Positions 36,694-44,847 of a DNA stretch of 64,000 nt are shown piece after piece. Where the stretch lies: NCBI GenBank assembly GCA_028284005.1, contig JANQSO010000013.1, positions 37,996 to 101,995 on the forward strand, written 5' to 3'. The notes below the pieces were generated by a model. The model searched no databases. It was not told the DNA's origin and was given only the letters and a program-made list of their open reading frames with translations. Every line of letters begins with the position of its first letter. Positions within the stretch are counted from its first letter, which is position 1. A program made the position numbers and the translations under genes. The stretch comes from Flavobacteriaceae bacterium. Lineage in GTDB: Bacteria > Bacteroidota > Bacteroidia > Flavobacteriales > Flavobacteriaceae.

Positions 36694-37938
36694 TTATAGG
36701 TCCGCTACTTTTATCGATGCCGTTTTGATGGTTTTTACCTTGGCTTCATTTTCCGAAGTGGAGGTCCAGGCAAGATAGGCCATATCGCCTGCTATTTCCA
36801 ATTGTGGAAATCCGCTGTTACGCTCGGCACTTGTTTTGGCAACAGTGACCAGTTCTCCCTTTGTCCCATCTGAACTTACCTTTTGTAATTGTATCAGGGT
36901 ATCCTCCCCATCCGGTTCCATCCAGGTTACTGCAGCTTCGGTTTCAGAAAGCATTGCAACATCTACTCTTCCAATGGCGTCACCGTTATCCATTCTTACA
37001 GGAGGCTTAAATGTTACTCCGTTATCTTCGGAAAAGGCGATATTCGTTTTTGAAATTTCTTCGGCAGCAGTAAACCAGGCAACTGCAATTGTGTTCCCAT
37101 TAGCGGCTACTGAAGGCCCGTTTACAGGACATCCGTCAATTTTCCAATTATCATTTCCAATCGTTTTTGGTTTTGTCCAACCTGTATCATGTTGCCAGAT
37201 TACTACCGAAATATCGCGTATTTCGTCCTCACTTCGGTCCCTGTAGGCAACAATAATCTGGTCGTTGGGGCCTATGGCTGTACCTGTCTGACAACAATCA
37301 CAGACTTTTTCGTCAAGCAATGTATCATGATCGATCGTTCCATCCTCAAAAACAATAGCAGCTCTTAAATTCATTGCTCCTCCTCCATGCTTTTTACCAA
37401 CAGTTTCTCTTCCATCCAGCCATGTAACAACAAAAGAATTGGCAACATATGGCATCATAGATACAAATCCGTGTTCACTTTGCGTACCATCATCATTGAG
37501 GATAAAATTTTTCTTCCACTGGTTCTTTTCTGAATTATATAAGTTCAGTTTTACATCATAGGTATATTTTCCATTAGCCGATTTCTGAAGAAAGCTGGTC
37601 AAAATATTTCCGTTGTTCTCTGCCAAAGCAGGAAAATCGGCCCAATTTACAAACCAGTCCTTTCCGGACAGAATATCTTCCGGATCTCTCCATGTTCCAT
37701 TCTCCAAAACGGAATACTTCAATACCGCTAAAGAATCTTTTTCTATCCATGACATGAAAAGGTTTTTGCCATTGCTGTAAAGGCGCGGTAAAGAACTATT
37801 TCCGGTAACAGGATTATCCAACGTTTCAAGTGAAGCTTCTTTTACTTCAGAAGAAGTAACAGAGGTCTCTTTTTTGGTATCGGATTTACACGAGATAAGC
37901 AATACCATTGAAAACAGAAGTGAAATAAAAGATCGCAT
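36694..37938 (-). CDS. sialidase-like beta-propeller lipoprotein
   Basis: The 414-residue protein has a lipoprotein signal (LLISCKSD, Cys near 17) and a beta-propeller of the BNR/exo-sialidase type, with repeated segments such as NLFMSWIEKD, SFVVTWLDGRE, DQIIVAYRDRSEDEIRD, IAVAWFTAAEE and KTNIAFSEDNGVTFKPP (an Asp-box). A cysteine cluster EKVCDCCQTGTAI and a later Cys in WKIDGCPVNGPS may bind metal or form disulfides. Real sialidase activity is not shown because the arginine triad is not evident. It is probably an envelope binding protein or hydrolase. Confidence 0.82.
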   Translation of the reverse strand: MRSFISLLFSMVLLISCKSDTKKETSVTSSEVKEASLETLDNPVTGNSSLPRLYSNGKNLFMSWIEKDSLAVLKYSVLENGTWRDPEDILSGKDWFVNWADFPALAENNGNILTSFLQKSANGKYTYDVKLNLYNSEKNQWKKNFILNDDGTQSEHGFVSMMPYVANSFVVTWLDGRETVGKKHGGGAMNLRAAIVFEDGTIDHDTLLDEKVCDCCQTGTAIGPNDQIIVAYRDRSEDEIRDISVVIWQHDTGWTKPKTIGNDNWKIDGCPVNGPSVAANGNTIAVAWFTAAEEISKTNIAFSEDNGVTFKPPVRMDNGDAIGRVDVAMLSETEAAVTWMEPDGEDTLIQLQKVSSDGTKGELVTVAKTSAERNSGFPQLEIAGDMAYLAWTSTSENEAKVKTIKTASIKVADL

Positions 37939-37974
37939 AGTATTTATAAGGTTGTTAGTTTTTCAAGTGCATCG

Positions 37975-39057
37975 TTATAAAACGCCTTTATCTAAGAATA
38001 ATTGTAATCTCTGAATTGCCTTTTCGGTATTTTTAATAAATATTCTTTTTACAAATAATGAGATCAGGAGCTTTTTCAAAGGTGACTTTGCCTTCCAATA
38101 GGTCTCAACGTTCAATAAACACTCTTTTTCAGAAACAGGAGTAATAATAAAAAATTGATACAATTGATCTACCGGAGGAGGGCTTTCTGTTAATTCTCCA
38201 TATACAATTTGATCCGGCTTTCCTTTTTTAGTAACGGTTATGAAATTAAGGTGTTTTCCATTTATCACACAAATATGTTCTGTGCCTAAACGGGTCACTT
38301 CGTTCTCGTTGTATACAAATTCATCTACCCCTTCTGCCCAGTCATGCCTATATTTATAATTGGTAATATGCTCCAGTAATACCTCAGCTGAGACATGAAA
38401 GTTTTTTTCAAAGGTCAGGTTTGGAGGTTTTTCAAAAGAAATGAATTTGGGTTCTTCAAATGCCTTTAGTTGTAGTTTTGAAGGTTCAATTTTAGAATAC
38501 TGGTAAGCTATTTCTTTAGCGTCGTATGTGTCACTTCCCTGGTGGAAGTCAAACAGTTTACTCTTATATGTGGCCGGAAGCTCAATACCGGCTACCAATT
38601 CATTACTGATCAATACATAGTTATCGCTGTCTATGGAATTTTTTAGTAATCTGTGGGCCTCGATCACAGCATTTCCAAAGGGCTTACGGTTTCCTTTTAC
38701 ATCTATAAATTGTAATTCACCGGCATGTGAGATGATCTTAAGCTGTAAGTTTGGTGCAGTGGCGCAAGCATTGCAGGTACATATTCTGTTCTTTTTCAAT
38801 ATCTTCAAATGGCTGTAAAAAGCCGTGAACATGGTCTCAATTTGAGCCAACAACTTTTCCTGGGATGGTATAGGGTTCTCTTTATAGAAAAACAAAGCGT
38901 CACCCTCTATCTCGGCCAGTTGAAGGCCTTGTGTATTCGCATTGATAAGTACTTCCAGCAATTCTGAAATAACGTGCTGGCTGTGTTCAATTTCCGTGTT
39001 TTGTACAAATTGGGTGAAGCCCGAAATATCGGGTATAAAAAGTAGCGCTTTATTCAT
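37975..39057 (-). CDS. DUF2652 protein (nucleotidyl-cyclase-like plus SRPBCC-like)
   Basis: This 360-residue protein (ATG at 39057) starts MNKALLFIPDISGFTQFVQNT, a pattern resembling class III adenylate cyclase domains. It continues with LAEIEGDALFFYK and a cysteine group ICTCNACATA, then GNAVIEAHRLLKNS. This N-terminal half is DUF2652. The second half (from about 210, FEKNFHVSAEVLLEHI onward) looks like an SRPBCC ligand-binding fold. It probably lacks true cyclase chemistry because only one of the two expected metal aspartates is obvious. It is cytoplasmic with unknown function, and transcribed alone or with rimO. Confidence 0.8.
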   Translation of the reverse strand: MNKALLFIPDISGFTQFVQNTEIEHSQHVISELLEVLINANTQGLQLAEIEGDALFFYKENPIPSQEKLLAQIETMFTAFYSHLKILKKNRICTCNACATAPNLQLKIISHAGELQFIDVKGNRKPFGNAVIEAHRLLKNSIDSDNYVLISNELVAGIELPATYKSKLFDFHQGSDTYDAKEIAYQYSKIEPSKLQLKAFEEPKFISFEKPPNLTFEKNFHVSAEVLLEHITNYKYRHDWAEGVDEFVYNENEVTRLGTEHICVINGKHLNFITVTKKGKPDQIVYGELTESPPPVDQLYQFFIITPVSEKECLLNVETYWKAKSPLKKLLISLFVKRIFIKNTEKAIQRLQLFLDKGVL

Positions 39058-39116
39058 ATACAAGATTCAACTCTTAAATATACAATAAAGCCTATTGGTA
39101 AAAATCTAAAATTATC

Positions 39117-40418
39117 TTAAACAAGTTCTGCGTACAGGTCGAAATCCTCCGCAGCTGTAATCTTTACATTGAAAAATTCTCCGGTTCGAAGGTAGCCCTG
39201 TTCGGCATTGATCAACACTTCATTATCTACGTCGGGGCTGTCAAATTCGGTTCGGCCTACAAAATAACTCCCTTCTTTGCGGTCAATGACCACTCTGAAT
39301 TCTTTTCCTATTTTCTGTTGGTTTAGTTCCCAGGAGATCTGCGACTGTACTTCCATGATCTGGTTGGCGCGGTCCATTTTCACTTCTTCGGGCACATCGT
39401 CTTCTAACTGATACGCATGTGTATTTTCTTCATGGGAATAGGTGAAGCAGCCTAAACGTTCAAAACGCATTGCTGTTACCCAATCTTTAAGGGTTTGGAA
39501 ATCTTCTTCGGTTTCTCCCGGATAGCCAACGATAAGGGTTGTCCTTATGGCCATTTCCGGAACTGCTGCCCTGAATTCTTCTAGTAGTTTTGTTGTTTTT
39601 GCTTTTGTGGTTCCGCGACGCATCGATTTTAAAATAGGGTCTGCAATATGTTGCAACGGAATGTCCAGGTAATTACAGATCTTTGGTTCATTACGCATTA
39701 CTTCCAGTACATCCATTGGAAAGCCCGTAGGAAATGCATAGTGCAGACGAATCCATTCAATACCTTCTATTTTTACCAGCTTTTGAAGCAACTCGGCCAG
39801 GTTTCTCTTTTTATAGAGATCAAGTCCGTAATAGGTTAGGTCCTGCGCGATCAATATCAGTTCTTTCACCCCATTTGCTGCAAGTTTTTCAGCTTCGGTC
39901 ACCAGATCTTCCATGGGTGTGGAACGATGTTTTCCTCTCATAATAGGAATGGCACAGAATGAACAAGGGCGGTCGCAACCTTCTGCGATCTTCAGATAGG
40001 CGTAATTCTTAGGAGTGGTTGTAAGCCGTTCTCCTACGAGTTCGTGCTTATAGTCTGCTCCAAGAGCTTTTAGCAAGCCCGGAAGTTCTGTAGTACCAAA
40101 GTACTGGTCTACATTGGGTATTTCTTTTTGAAGGTCCGGCTTATAACGCTCTGAAAGGCAACCTGTCACAAAGACCTTGTCTACACTACCTTCTTCTTTT
40201 TTCTGAACGTATTCCAAAATGGTATTTACACTTTCTTCCTTTGCATTGGCTATAAATCCGCAAGTATTGATCACCACCACATTGCCTTCTTCTTCATGAA
40301 CTACTTCCTTATTGTTGGCACGTAGTTGCCCCATTAGCACTTCACTGTCGTAAGTATTCTTGGAACAGCCCAGTGTTATGACATTAATTGTATTCTTTTT
40401 TAGTGTTTTTGTTCGCAT
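39117..40418 (-). CDS. rimO: ribosomal protein S12 methylthiotransferase
   Basis: RimO is a radical-SAM enzyme that methylthiolates an aspartate of ribosomal protein S12. The 433-residue protein has the N-terminal UPF0004 domain (INVITLGCSKNTYDSEVLMG, with further cysteines in VINTCGFI and FVTGCLSERY) for one iron-sulfur cluster. The radical-SAM motif is in EGCDRPCSFCAIPIMRGKHRS, and a C-terminal TRAM domain completes it. In related genomes it usually follows ftsY; here a four-helix-bundle gene with heptad arrays sits between them. Confidence 0.95.
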   Translation of the reverse strand: MRTKTLKKNTINVITLGCSKNTYDSEVLMGQLRANNKEVVHEEEGNVVVINTCGFIANAKEESVNTILEYVQKKEEGSVDKVFVTGCLSERYKPDLQKEIPNVDQYFGTTELPGLLKALGADYKHELVGERLTTTPKNYAYLKIAEGCDRPCSFCAIPIMRGKHRSTPMEDLVTEAEKLAANGVKELILIAQDLTYYGLDLYKKRNLAELLQKLVKIEGIEWIRLHYAFPTGFPMDVLEVMRNEPKICNYLDIPLQHIADPILKSMRRGTTKAKTTKLLEEFRAAVPEMAIRTTLIVGYPGETEEDFQTLKDWVTAMRFERLGCFTYSHEENTHAYQLEDDVPEEVKMDRANQIMEVQSQISWELNQQKIGKEFRVVIDRKEGSYFVGRTEFDSPDVDNEVLINAEQGYLRTGEFFNVKITAAEDFDLYAELV

Positions 40419-40426
40419 AAGGGTTT

Positions 40427-40468
40427 AAGTAGTAAGAATTAAGTAGTAAGTAGTAAGAATTAAGTGTT
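40427..40468. repeat. heptad array E (purine-rich on +)
   Basis: Six 7-nt units (AAGTAGT, AAGAATT, AAGTAGT, AAGTAGT, AAGAATT, AAGTGTT) run from 9 bases upstream of the rimO ATG to the base before the stop triplet of the four-helix-bundle gene. Bases 40431-40450 are a perfect 20-bp inverted copy of 40838-40857 in array F. Confidence 0.85.
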
Positions 40469-40828
40469 TTATAAACTTGTTTTCATTTTGTTTATATAAG
40501 AATTTAATATTTTGGACACTTCTTCAGCTTTAGTAAATAAGTCACTTGTATTTATATAGTTCAATTCTTCAATAAGGATAAGAAAATATTTAGTCTCTTC
40601 AAGAGAGCCATTTGCAATGTACAAGAATCTAATTTTATCTTTCAGGCCAGTTCTCCCAAATGATTCAGAAATGTTGGCAGGCACTGAAACAGAAGATCTT
40701 TTAATTTGATTTGAAATACCAAATTTTTCACTCTCAGGAAGTTCTAATGTCATTTTATAGATTTCAAGAACAAGGCGATGTGCTTTTTGCCATACAATTA
40801 AATCTTTAAAACTCCTGGATTTACCCAT
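40469..40828 (-). CDS. four-helix-bundle protein (S23/IVP, bAvd-like)
   Basis: The 119-residue protein has SFKDLIVWQKAHRLVLEIYKM, FGISNQIKRSSVSVPANISES and LSKAEEVSKILNSYINKM-like final helices, the TIGR02436-type four-helix bundle. Relatives are encoded in 23S rRNA intervening sequences and in diversity-generating retroelements (Avd), where the bundle forms a pentameric barrel that binds nucleic acid and reverse transcriptase. No reverse transcriptase or rRNA is nearby. Its ATG lies inside array F and its stop abuts array E, so the gene and both inverted arrays behave as one insert in the ftsY-rimO operon. Confidence 0.92.
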   Translation of the reverse strand: MGKSRSFKDLIVWQKAHRLVLEIYKMTLELPESEKFGISNQIKRSSVSVPANISESFGRTGLKDKIRFLYIANGSLEETKYFLILIEELNYINTSDLFTKAEEVSKILNSYINKMKTSL

Positions 40829-40867
40829 CCCTTACTCCTTACTACTTAATTCTTACTCCTTACTTCT
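40827..40867. repeat. heptad array F (pyrimidine-rich on +)
   Basis: Six 7-nt units (ATCCCTT, ACTCCTT, ACTACTT, AATTCTT, ACTCCTT, ACTTCTC) run from the ATG of the four-helix-bundle gene to the stop triplet of ftsY. The array is the reverse complement partner of array E: a 31-base stretch matches with two mismatches, including 20 perfect bases. Confidence 0.85.
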
Positions 40868-41821
40868 CTACTTAAAAAACGAATCCACAAATTCAAATTT
40901 GTTGAATACCTGAAGGTCTTCAATACCTTCTCCTACTCCTATGTATTTTACAGGAATCTGAAATTGATCACTAATCCCAATAACAACTCCGCCTTTTGCT
41001 GTTCCGTCAAGTTTGGTTACTGCCAATGATGTTACTTCGGTCGCAGCGGTAAATTGTTTGGCCTGTTCAAAAGCATTTTGCCCGGTGGAGCCGTCAAGTA
41101 CCAATAGTACGTCATGTGGCGCATCCGGAATTACTTTTTGCATTACACGCTTTACTTTGGTCAACTCGTTCATAAGATTTACTTTATTGTGCAAACGACC
41201 GGCAGTATCTATGATCACAACATCTGCTTTTTGGTTGACAGCACTTTGCAAAGTATCAAAAGCAACACTGGCCGGGTCACTGCCCATTTCCTGGCGAACA
41301 ATAGGGACATCGGTTCTGTCTGCCCATATTTGAAGCTGGTCGATAGCCGCAGCACGGAACGTATCTGCAGCTCCCAGGACGACTTTCTTCCCGGCTTTTT
41401 TAAATTGATGCGCCAGTTTACCGATCGTAGTAGTTTTTCCCACTCCATTAACGCCCACAACCATAATAACATAAGGGGTGTCTCTTTCGGGAATTTCAAA
41501 TTCGGTTTCATTCCCTGTATTGGTCTCACTTAAGAGTCCGGCGATCTCTTCACGTAAAATTTTGTTTAATTCTTCGGTTCCCAAATATTTGTCTCTGGAA
41601 ACACGTTCTTCTATTCGCTCAATAACTTTAAGTGTAGTATTTACGCCCACATCACTGGATACTAAAACCTCTTCAAGGTTATCAAGGACATCGTCATCTA
41701 CTTTACTCTTTCCTGCAACTGCTTTGCTTAGTTTATCAAAAAAAGAATTTTTAGATTTCTCCAGTCCTTTATCCAGGGTTTCCTTTTTATCTTTTGAAAA
41801 TATTTTTTTTAAAAAGCTCAT
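40868..41821 (-). CDS. ftsY: signal recognition particle receptor FtsY
   Basis: FtsY is the SRP receptor GTPase that docks ribosome-nascent chain complexes at the membrane. The 317-residue protein has a short charged N-terminal region, the NG core with GVNGVGKTTTIGKLA (P-loop), AADTFRAAAIDQL, IDTAGRLHNK and VTKLDGTAKGG, and ends in VDSFFK. The length is typical of Bacteroidota forms without a long acidic domain. Its stop codon abuts heptad array F. Confidence 0.97.
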   Translation of the reverse strand: MSFLKKIFSKDKKETLDKGLEKSKNSFFDKLSKAVAGKSKVDDDVLDNLEEVLVSSDVGVNTTLKVIERIEERVSRDKYLGTEELNKILREEIAGLLSETNTGNETEFEIPERDTPYVIMVVGVNGVGKTTTIGKLAHQFKKAGKKVVLGAADTFRAAAIDQLQIWADRTDVPIVRQEMGSDPASVAFDTLQSAVNQKADVVIIDTAGRLHNKVNLMNELTKVKRVMQKVIPDAPHDVLLVLDGSTGQNAFEQAKQFTAATEVTSLAVTKLDGTAKGGVVIGISDQFQIPVKYIGVGEGIEDLQVFNKFEFVDSFFK

Positions 41822-41902
41822 ACTGCTTTGTTAGTTTATGGTGATTGTTTTATAAACCCGATCACAGCTTGTCGGGAAAACGGCTAAAGATACAAAATAG
41901 AA

Positions 41903-41930
41903 AAAGCCACTCTTATAAAAAAGTGGCTTT
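41903..41930 (-). terminator. intrinsic terminator of the rpmB-rpmG-DUF4295 unit
   Basis: The stem AAAGCCACT with AGTGGCTTT is followed by T residues on the minus strand. It lies between the DUF4295 stop and the ftsY start, so ftsY probably has its own promoter or depends on read-through. Confidence 0.7.
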
Positions 41931-41952
41931 ACTATTATACTTAATGCAATTG

Positions 41953-42105
41953 TTATTTTTTGTTTAACCAATCGTTTACCGCATCCGGAGGCATAATAGA
42001 TTCAACAAATGTGTATGCTCCTGATTTAGGCGATTTTACCATTTTAATGGCTTTTGTTAATCGCTTGGATCCTGTTTGTAACGATGCTACTGATTTCTTT
42101 GCCAT
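41953..42105 (-). CDS. DUF4295 small ribosome-linked protein
   Basis: A 50-residue basic protein is encoded here (begins MAKKSVASLQTGSKRLTKA and ends NDWLNKK). It matches the DUF4295 family, which is conserved in Bacteroidota directly after rpmG and is thought to be a small ribosomal or ribosome-associated protein. Ten bases separate it from rpmG. It is easily missed because of its size. Confidence 0.9.
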   Translation of the reverse strand: MAKKSVASLQTGSKRLTKAIKMVKSPKSGAYTFVESIMPPDAVNDWLNKK

Positions 42106-42114
42106 GGCTTTAAA

Positions 42115-42297
42115 TTATTTAATTTCTTTATGAACTGTCATTTTCTTTAAGATAGGATTGAATTTTTTCAATTCCATTCTGTCCGGAGTATTCTTTTTGT
42201 TTTTCGTAGTGATATAACGAGAAGTTCCCGGTTGTCCAGATTCTTTATGTTCTGTACACTCTAAAATTACCTGTACTCTATTTCCTTTTCTAGCCAT
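42115..42297 (-). CDS. rpmG: 50S ribosomal protein L33
   Basis: This is a 60-residue L33 ([39 protein letters not shown]). It is the cysteine-free form, with no CxxC zinc pair. It lies between rpmB (28-base gap) and the DUF4295 gene in the usual order. Confidence 0.97.
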   Translation of the reverse strand: MARKGNRVQVILECTEHKESGQPGTSRYITTKNKKNTPDRMELKKFNPILKKMTVHKEIK

Positions 42298-42325
42298 TGT
42301 ATTCGACTTTTAGCGGTGCTACAAA

Positions 42326-42565
42326 TTATTTGTTTAAGAAGCCTTTTTCGCGAGCCTCTTTAATAACTGCAGAGATCCCTTTTTTATTAATGTTCTTTAA
42401 TGCTGAAGTAGATACACGTAGCGTCATCCACTTGTCTTCTTCAGGAATATAAAAACGTTTTTTAACCAAGTTCACATTAAACTTGCGTTTTGTTTTATTC
42501 ATCGCGTGAGATACGTTGTTTCCAACGATAGCTCTCTTTCCGGTAAGCTCACAAACTCTTGACAT
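42326..42565 (-). CDS. rpmB: 50S ribosomal protein L28
   Basis: This is a 79-residue L28 beginning [20 protein letters not shown], with [20 protein letters not shown] in the middle. It is the first gene of the rpmB-rpmG-DUF4295 unit. It carries only one N-terminal cysteine, so it is the non-zinc form. Confidence 0.97.
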   Translation of the reverse strand: MSRVCELTGKRAIVGNNVSHAMNKTKRKFNVNLVKKRFYIPEEDKWMTLRVSTSALKNINKKGISAVIKEAREKGFLNK

Positions 42566-42643
42566 TGCTTAAACTGTTATTTAGTTATTTTAAAACAGGG
42601 TGCAAATTTAAAAAAATTAATCGGGATGACCAACAAAAGAATT

Positions 42644-43891
42644 TTAGTTTTTTAAAATTTCTTTTAGGAGCATTTCCAGCGCTTTGTTAGCCGCCTTTTC
42701 TATAACTCTTTCTCTTGCTTTTCCGAAACTGTATCTCTCTGAAATTACACCGCCGGGGCTTGCTATTGCAATATAAACCGTACCTACTTCATCTTTCCCG
42801 TCTCCTTTTGTCGGGCCTGCAATACCTGTCGTAGCAACAGCGTATTCGGTACCAAATAGTTTTTTTGAATGTATAGCCATCGCTTCGGCAACAGGAGCAC
42901 TCACAACCGTATGGTCCTGTATCAATTTTTCATCTACTCCAAGGATAGAAACTTTCTTTACGGTCTCATAAGGAATAATGCCTCCTTTAAAATATGCGGA
43001 AGCACCTGCGTTAGCCGTAATTTTTTCAGCAATGGCACCTCCTGTGCAGCTTTCCGCTAAACTGAGTGAATGCCCTTTTTTTACTAATAATATTCCTATC
43101 CGGCGGTCAATACTGGTCTCATCCTCATACCCCACCGCAATATCTTCCAATAGCTCGTGAAGTACATCCATTCGGGTATTTACTTCTTTTTTTAACAGTC
43201 CTTCATCTGTCCCTTTGGAGGACAGCCTTAAACGTACTCTTCCCAGGGAAGGTAAGTAGGCCAGTTTTATATGTTTGGGTAAGTTATCTTCCCAATCCTC
43301 GATCCTGTCGGCAATAGAGCTTTCACCCAATCCATAGGTCAATAATGTCTTATGGTAAATAAATGGTGTACTGAACTTTTCAATAATTCGCGGGAAGACC
43401 TCATCTTGTAACAAATACTTCATTTCATAAGGTACCCCCGGCATTGAAACAAAAACCACATCATTTTGTTCCATCCACATTCCCGGTGCCGTACCATGCA
43501 GGTTTTTTAATATTACCGCTTTAGATGGCACCAGTGCCTGTTGTAAGTTCGCTGCTAAAGGCTTTTTATTGAAGTATTTTGAAAACAACATGTTGATATG
43601 TTCCAAAACTTCAGGGTTTTCTACCAAAGTATCATCAAAAAAATCACAAAAGGTTTGTTTGGTAACATCATCTTTGGTTGGCCCCAAGCCCCCTGTAACC
43701 AATACCAGATCCACCCTGGTTTTAGCTTCTGATAACGCTTTTAATATGTGTTCTTTATCGTCCTGGATAGAAGTGATCTGATGCACTTGTACTCCAATCT
43801 TATTAAGCTCTTTACTAATGTAAGCAGAATTGGTATCTACAATCTGACCAATAAGAATTTCGTCACCTATAGTGATAATTTCGGCAAGCAT
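42644..43891 (-). CDS. cinA: CinA-family protein (NMN deamidase/ADP-ribose pyrophosphatase type)
   Basis: The 415-residue protein has an N-terminal molybdopterin-binding-like (COG1058) domain (ITIGDEILIGQIVDTNSAYI, VTGGLGPTKDDVTKQ) and a C-terminal amidase domain (SLAESCTGGAIAEKITANAG, ATTGIAGPTKGDGKDEVGTV) that deamidates nicotinamide mononucleotide in pyridine nucleotide salvage. It is cytoplasmic. It directly abuts the Hpt gene, with no base between start and stop. Confidence 0.95.
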   Translation of the reverse strand: MLAEIITIGDEILIGQIVDTNSAYISKELNKIGVQVHQITSIQDDKEHILKALSEAKTRVDLVLVTGGLGPTKDDVTKQTFCDFFDDTLVENPEVLEHINMLFSKYFNKKPLAANLQQALVPSKAVILKNLHGTAPGMWMEQNDVVFVSMPGVPYEMKYLLQDEVFPRIIEKFSTPFIYHKTLLTYGLGESSIADRIEDWEDNLPKHIKLAYLPSLGRVRLRLSSKGTDEGLLKKEVNTRMDVLHELLEDIAVGYEDETSIDRRIGILLVKKGHSLSLAESCTGGAIAEKITANAGASAYFKGGIIPYETVKKVSILGVDEKLIQDHTVVSAPVAEAMAIHSKKLFGTEYAVATTGIAGPTKGDGKDEVGTVYIAIASPGGVISERYSFGKARERVIEKAANKALEMLLKEILKN

Positions 43892-44233
43892 CTATAAATC
43901 AAAGTCTTCTTTAAGCTCATTAAAAACAGCCTTTACCGAAGTGAGTACTTTCTCCAGATTGGCAGTAATCGCAGCTTTGTTTTTGGAAGTTCTCGTCCAG
44001 GCCTCAATAGTAGTAATATCTTTCAGGACATCAATGCCAAACATTTCCAGATTGGGTTTCATCTTATGTGCAAATTGATACGCCAACTCCTTATTGTCGT
44101 TGTGAATGGCTTCCTCCATTGCATATAGGTCCGGAGGAATTTCCTCTAAAAAGGTTTTTGCTACCACAGCCATAAACTCTAAGTCGCCACCTGCAACCAC
44201 GCTTAAACTTTCTTTTGAATAATGTCTACTCAT
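43892..44233 (-). CDS. stand-alone Hpt phosphotransfer-domain protein
   Basis: The 113-residue all-helical protein has the phospho-accepting histidine in ELAYQFAHKMKPNLEMFGI, the HPt pattern (usually HxLKG, here HKMKP). HPt proteins pass phosphate between response-regulator receiver domains. No histidine kinase or receiver gene is nearby, so its partners must be encoded elsewhere. It is packed between the FAH-family gene (no gap) and cinA (no gap), an unusual housekeeping context. Confidence 0.82.
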   Translation of the reverse strand: MSRHYSKESLSVVAGGDLEFMAVVAKTFLEEIPPDLYAMEEAIHNDNKELAYQFAHKMKPNLEMFGIDVLKDITTIEAWTRTSKNKAAITANLEKVLTSVKAVFNELKEDFDL

Positions 44234-44845
44234 TTATTTAACTTTTATAGAAAAGACTTCCTTTTCTTCTATATAACCGGTTAAGTTATCGTTTGGGTTT
44301 ACTTTAGCCACTCCTGCCGGAGTGCCCGTAAAGATAATATCTCCAATCTTTAAAGTAAAATATTTTGAAATATATTCGATTAACTCATCAATTTTCCACA
44401 ACATTAAAGCTGTATTGCTCTGCTGAACAGTCTCTTCGTTCTTTTTCAGGCTGAAATTTATGGCATTTATATCCTCAAATGTAGTTTTTGGCACAAAATT
44501 CCCTATTACTGCTGCTCCATCAAATGATTTGGCCTTTTCCCAGGGCAATCCTTTACTTTTTAATTGTGATTGCAAGTCTCGTGCCGTAAAATCGATCCCC
44601 AGGCTAATTTCATCGTAATATTTATGTGCAAACTTACGGTCTATGTGCTTTCCAATTTTTTTGATCTTTACCAGTATTTCTACTTCATGGTGTACATCTT
44701 CAGAGAAATCCGGTATGAAAAAGGGTTGTTTTTTGAGCAAAATGGAAGTATCAGGTTTTAAAAACAATACCGGATCTTCCGGTTTTTCGTTATCCAATTC
44801 TTCTATATGGGCCGCGTAATTTCTGCCTACACATATGATCTTCAT
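44234..44845 (-). CDS. fumarylacetoacetate hydrolase family protein
   Basis: The 203-residue single-domain FAH protein contains CVGRNYAAHIEELDN, the metal-binding HHEVEILVKI and GIDFTARDLQ, and DIIFTGTPAGV near the C terminus. Members act as acylpyruvate hydrolases, 2-oxo acid decarboxylases or isomerases; the small size is closest to the FAHD1/YcgM oxaloacetate-acylpyruvate group. It is 2 bases downstream of the exonuclease gene. Confidence 0.92.
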   Translation of the reverse strand: MKIICVGRNYAAHIEELDNEKPEDPVLFLKPDTSILLKKQPFFIPDFSEDVHHEVEILVKIKKIGKHIDRKFAHKYYDEISLGIDFTARDLQSQLKSKGLPWEKAKSFDGAAVIGNFVPKTTFEDINAINFSLKKNEETVQQSNTALMLWKIDELIEYISKYFTLKIGDIIFTGTPAGVAKVNPNDNLTGYIEEKEVFSIKVK

Positions 44846-44847
44846 TA

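Noticed and set aside
36694..37938. Functional sialidase
   Set aside because: Only the propeller and an Asp-box are visible; the catalytic arginine triad and Tyr/Glu pair are not evident.
40469..40828. Diversity-generating retroelement accessory (avd) locus
   Set aside because: The protein has the same fold class, but no reverse transcriptase, template repeat or variable repeat is present in the window.
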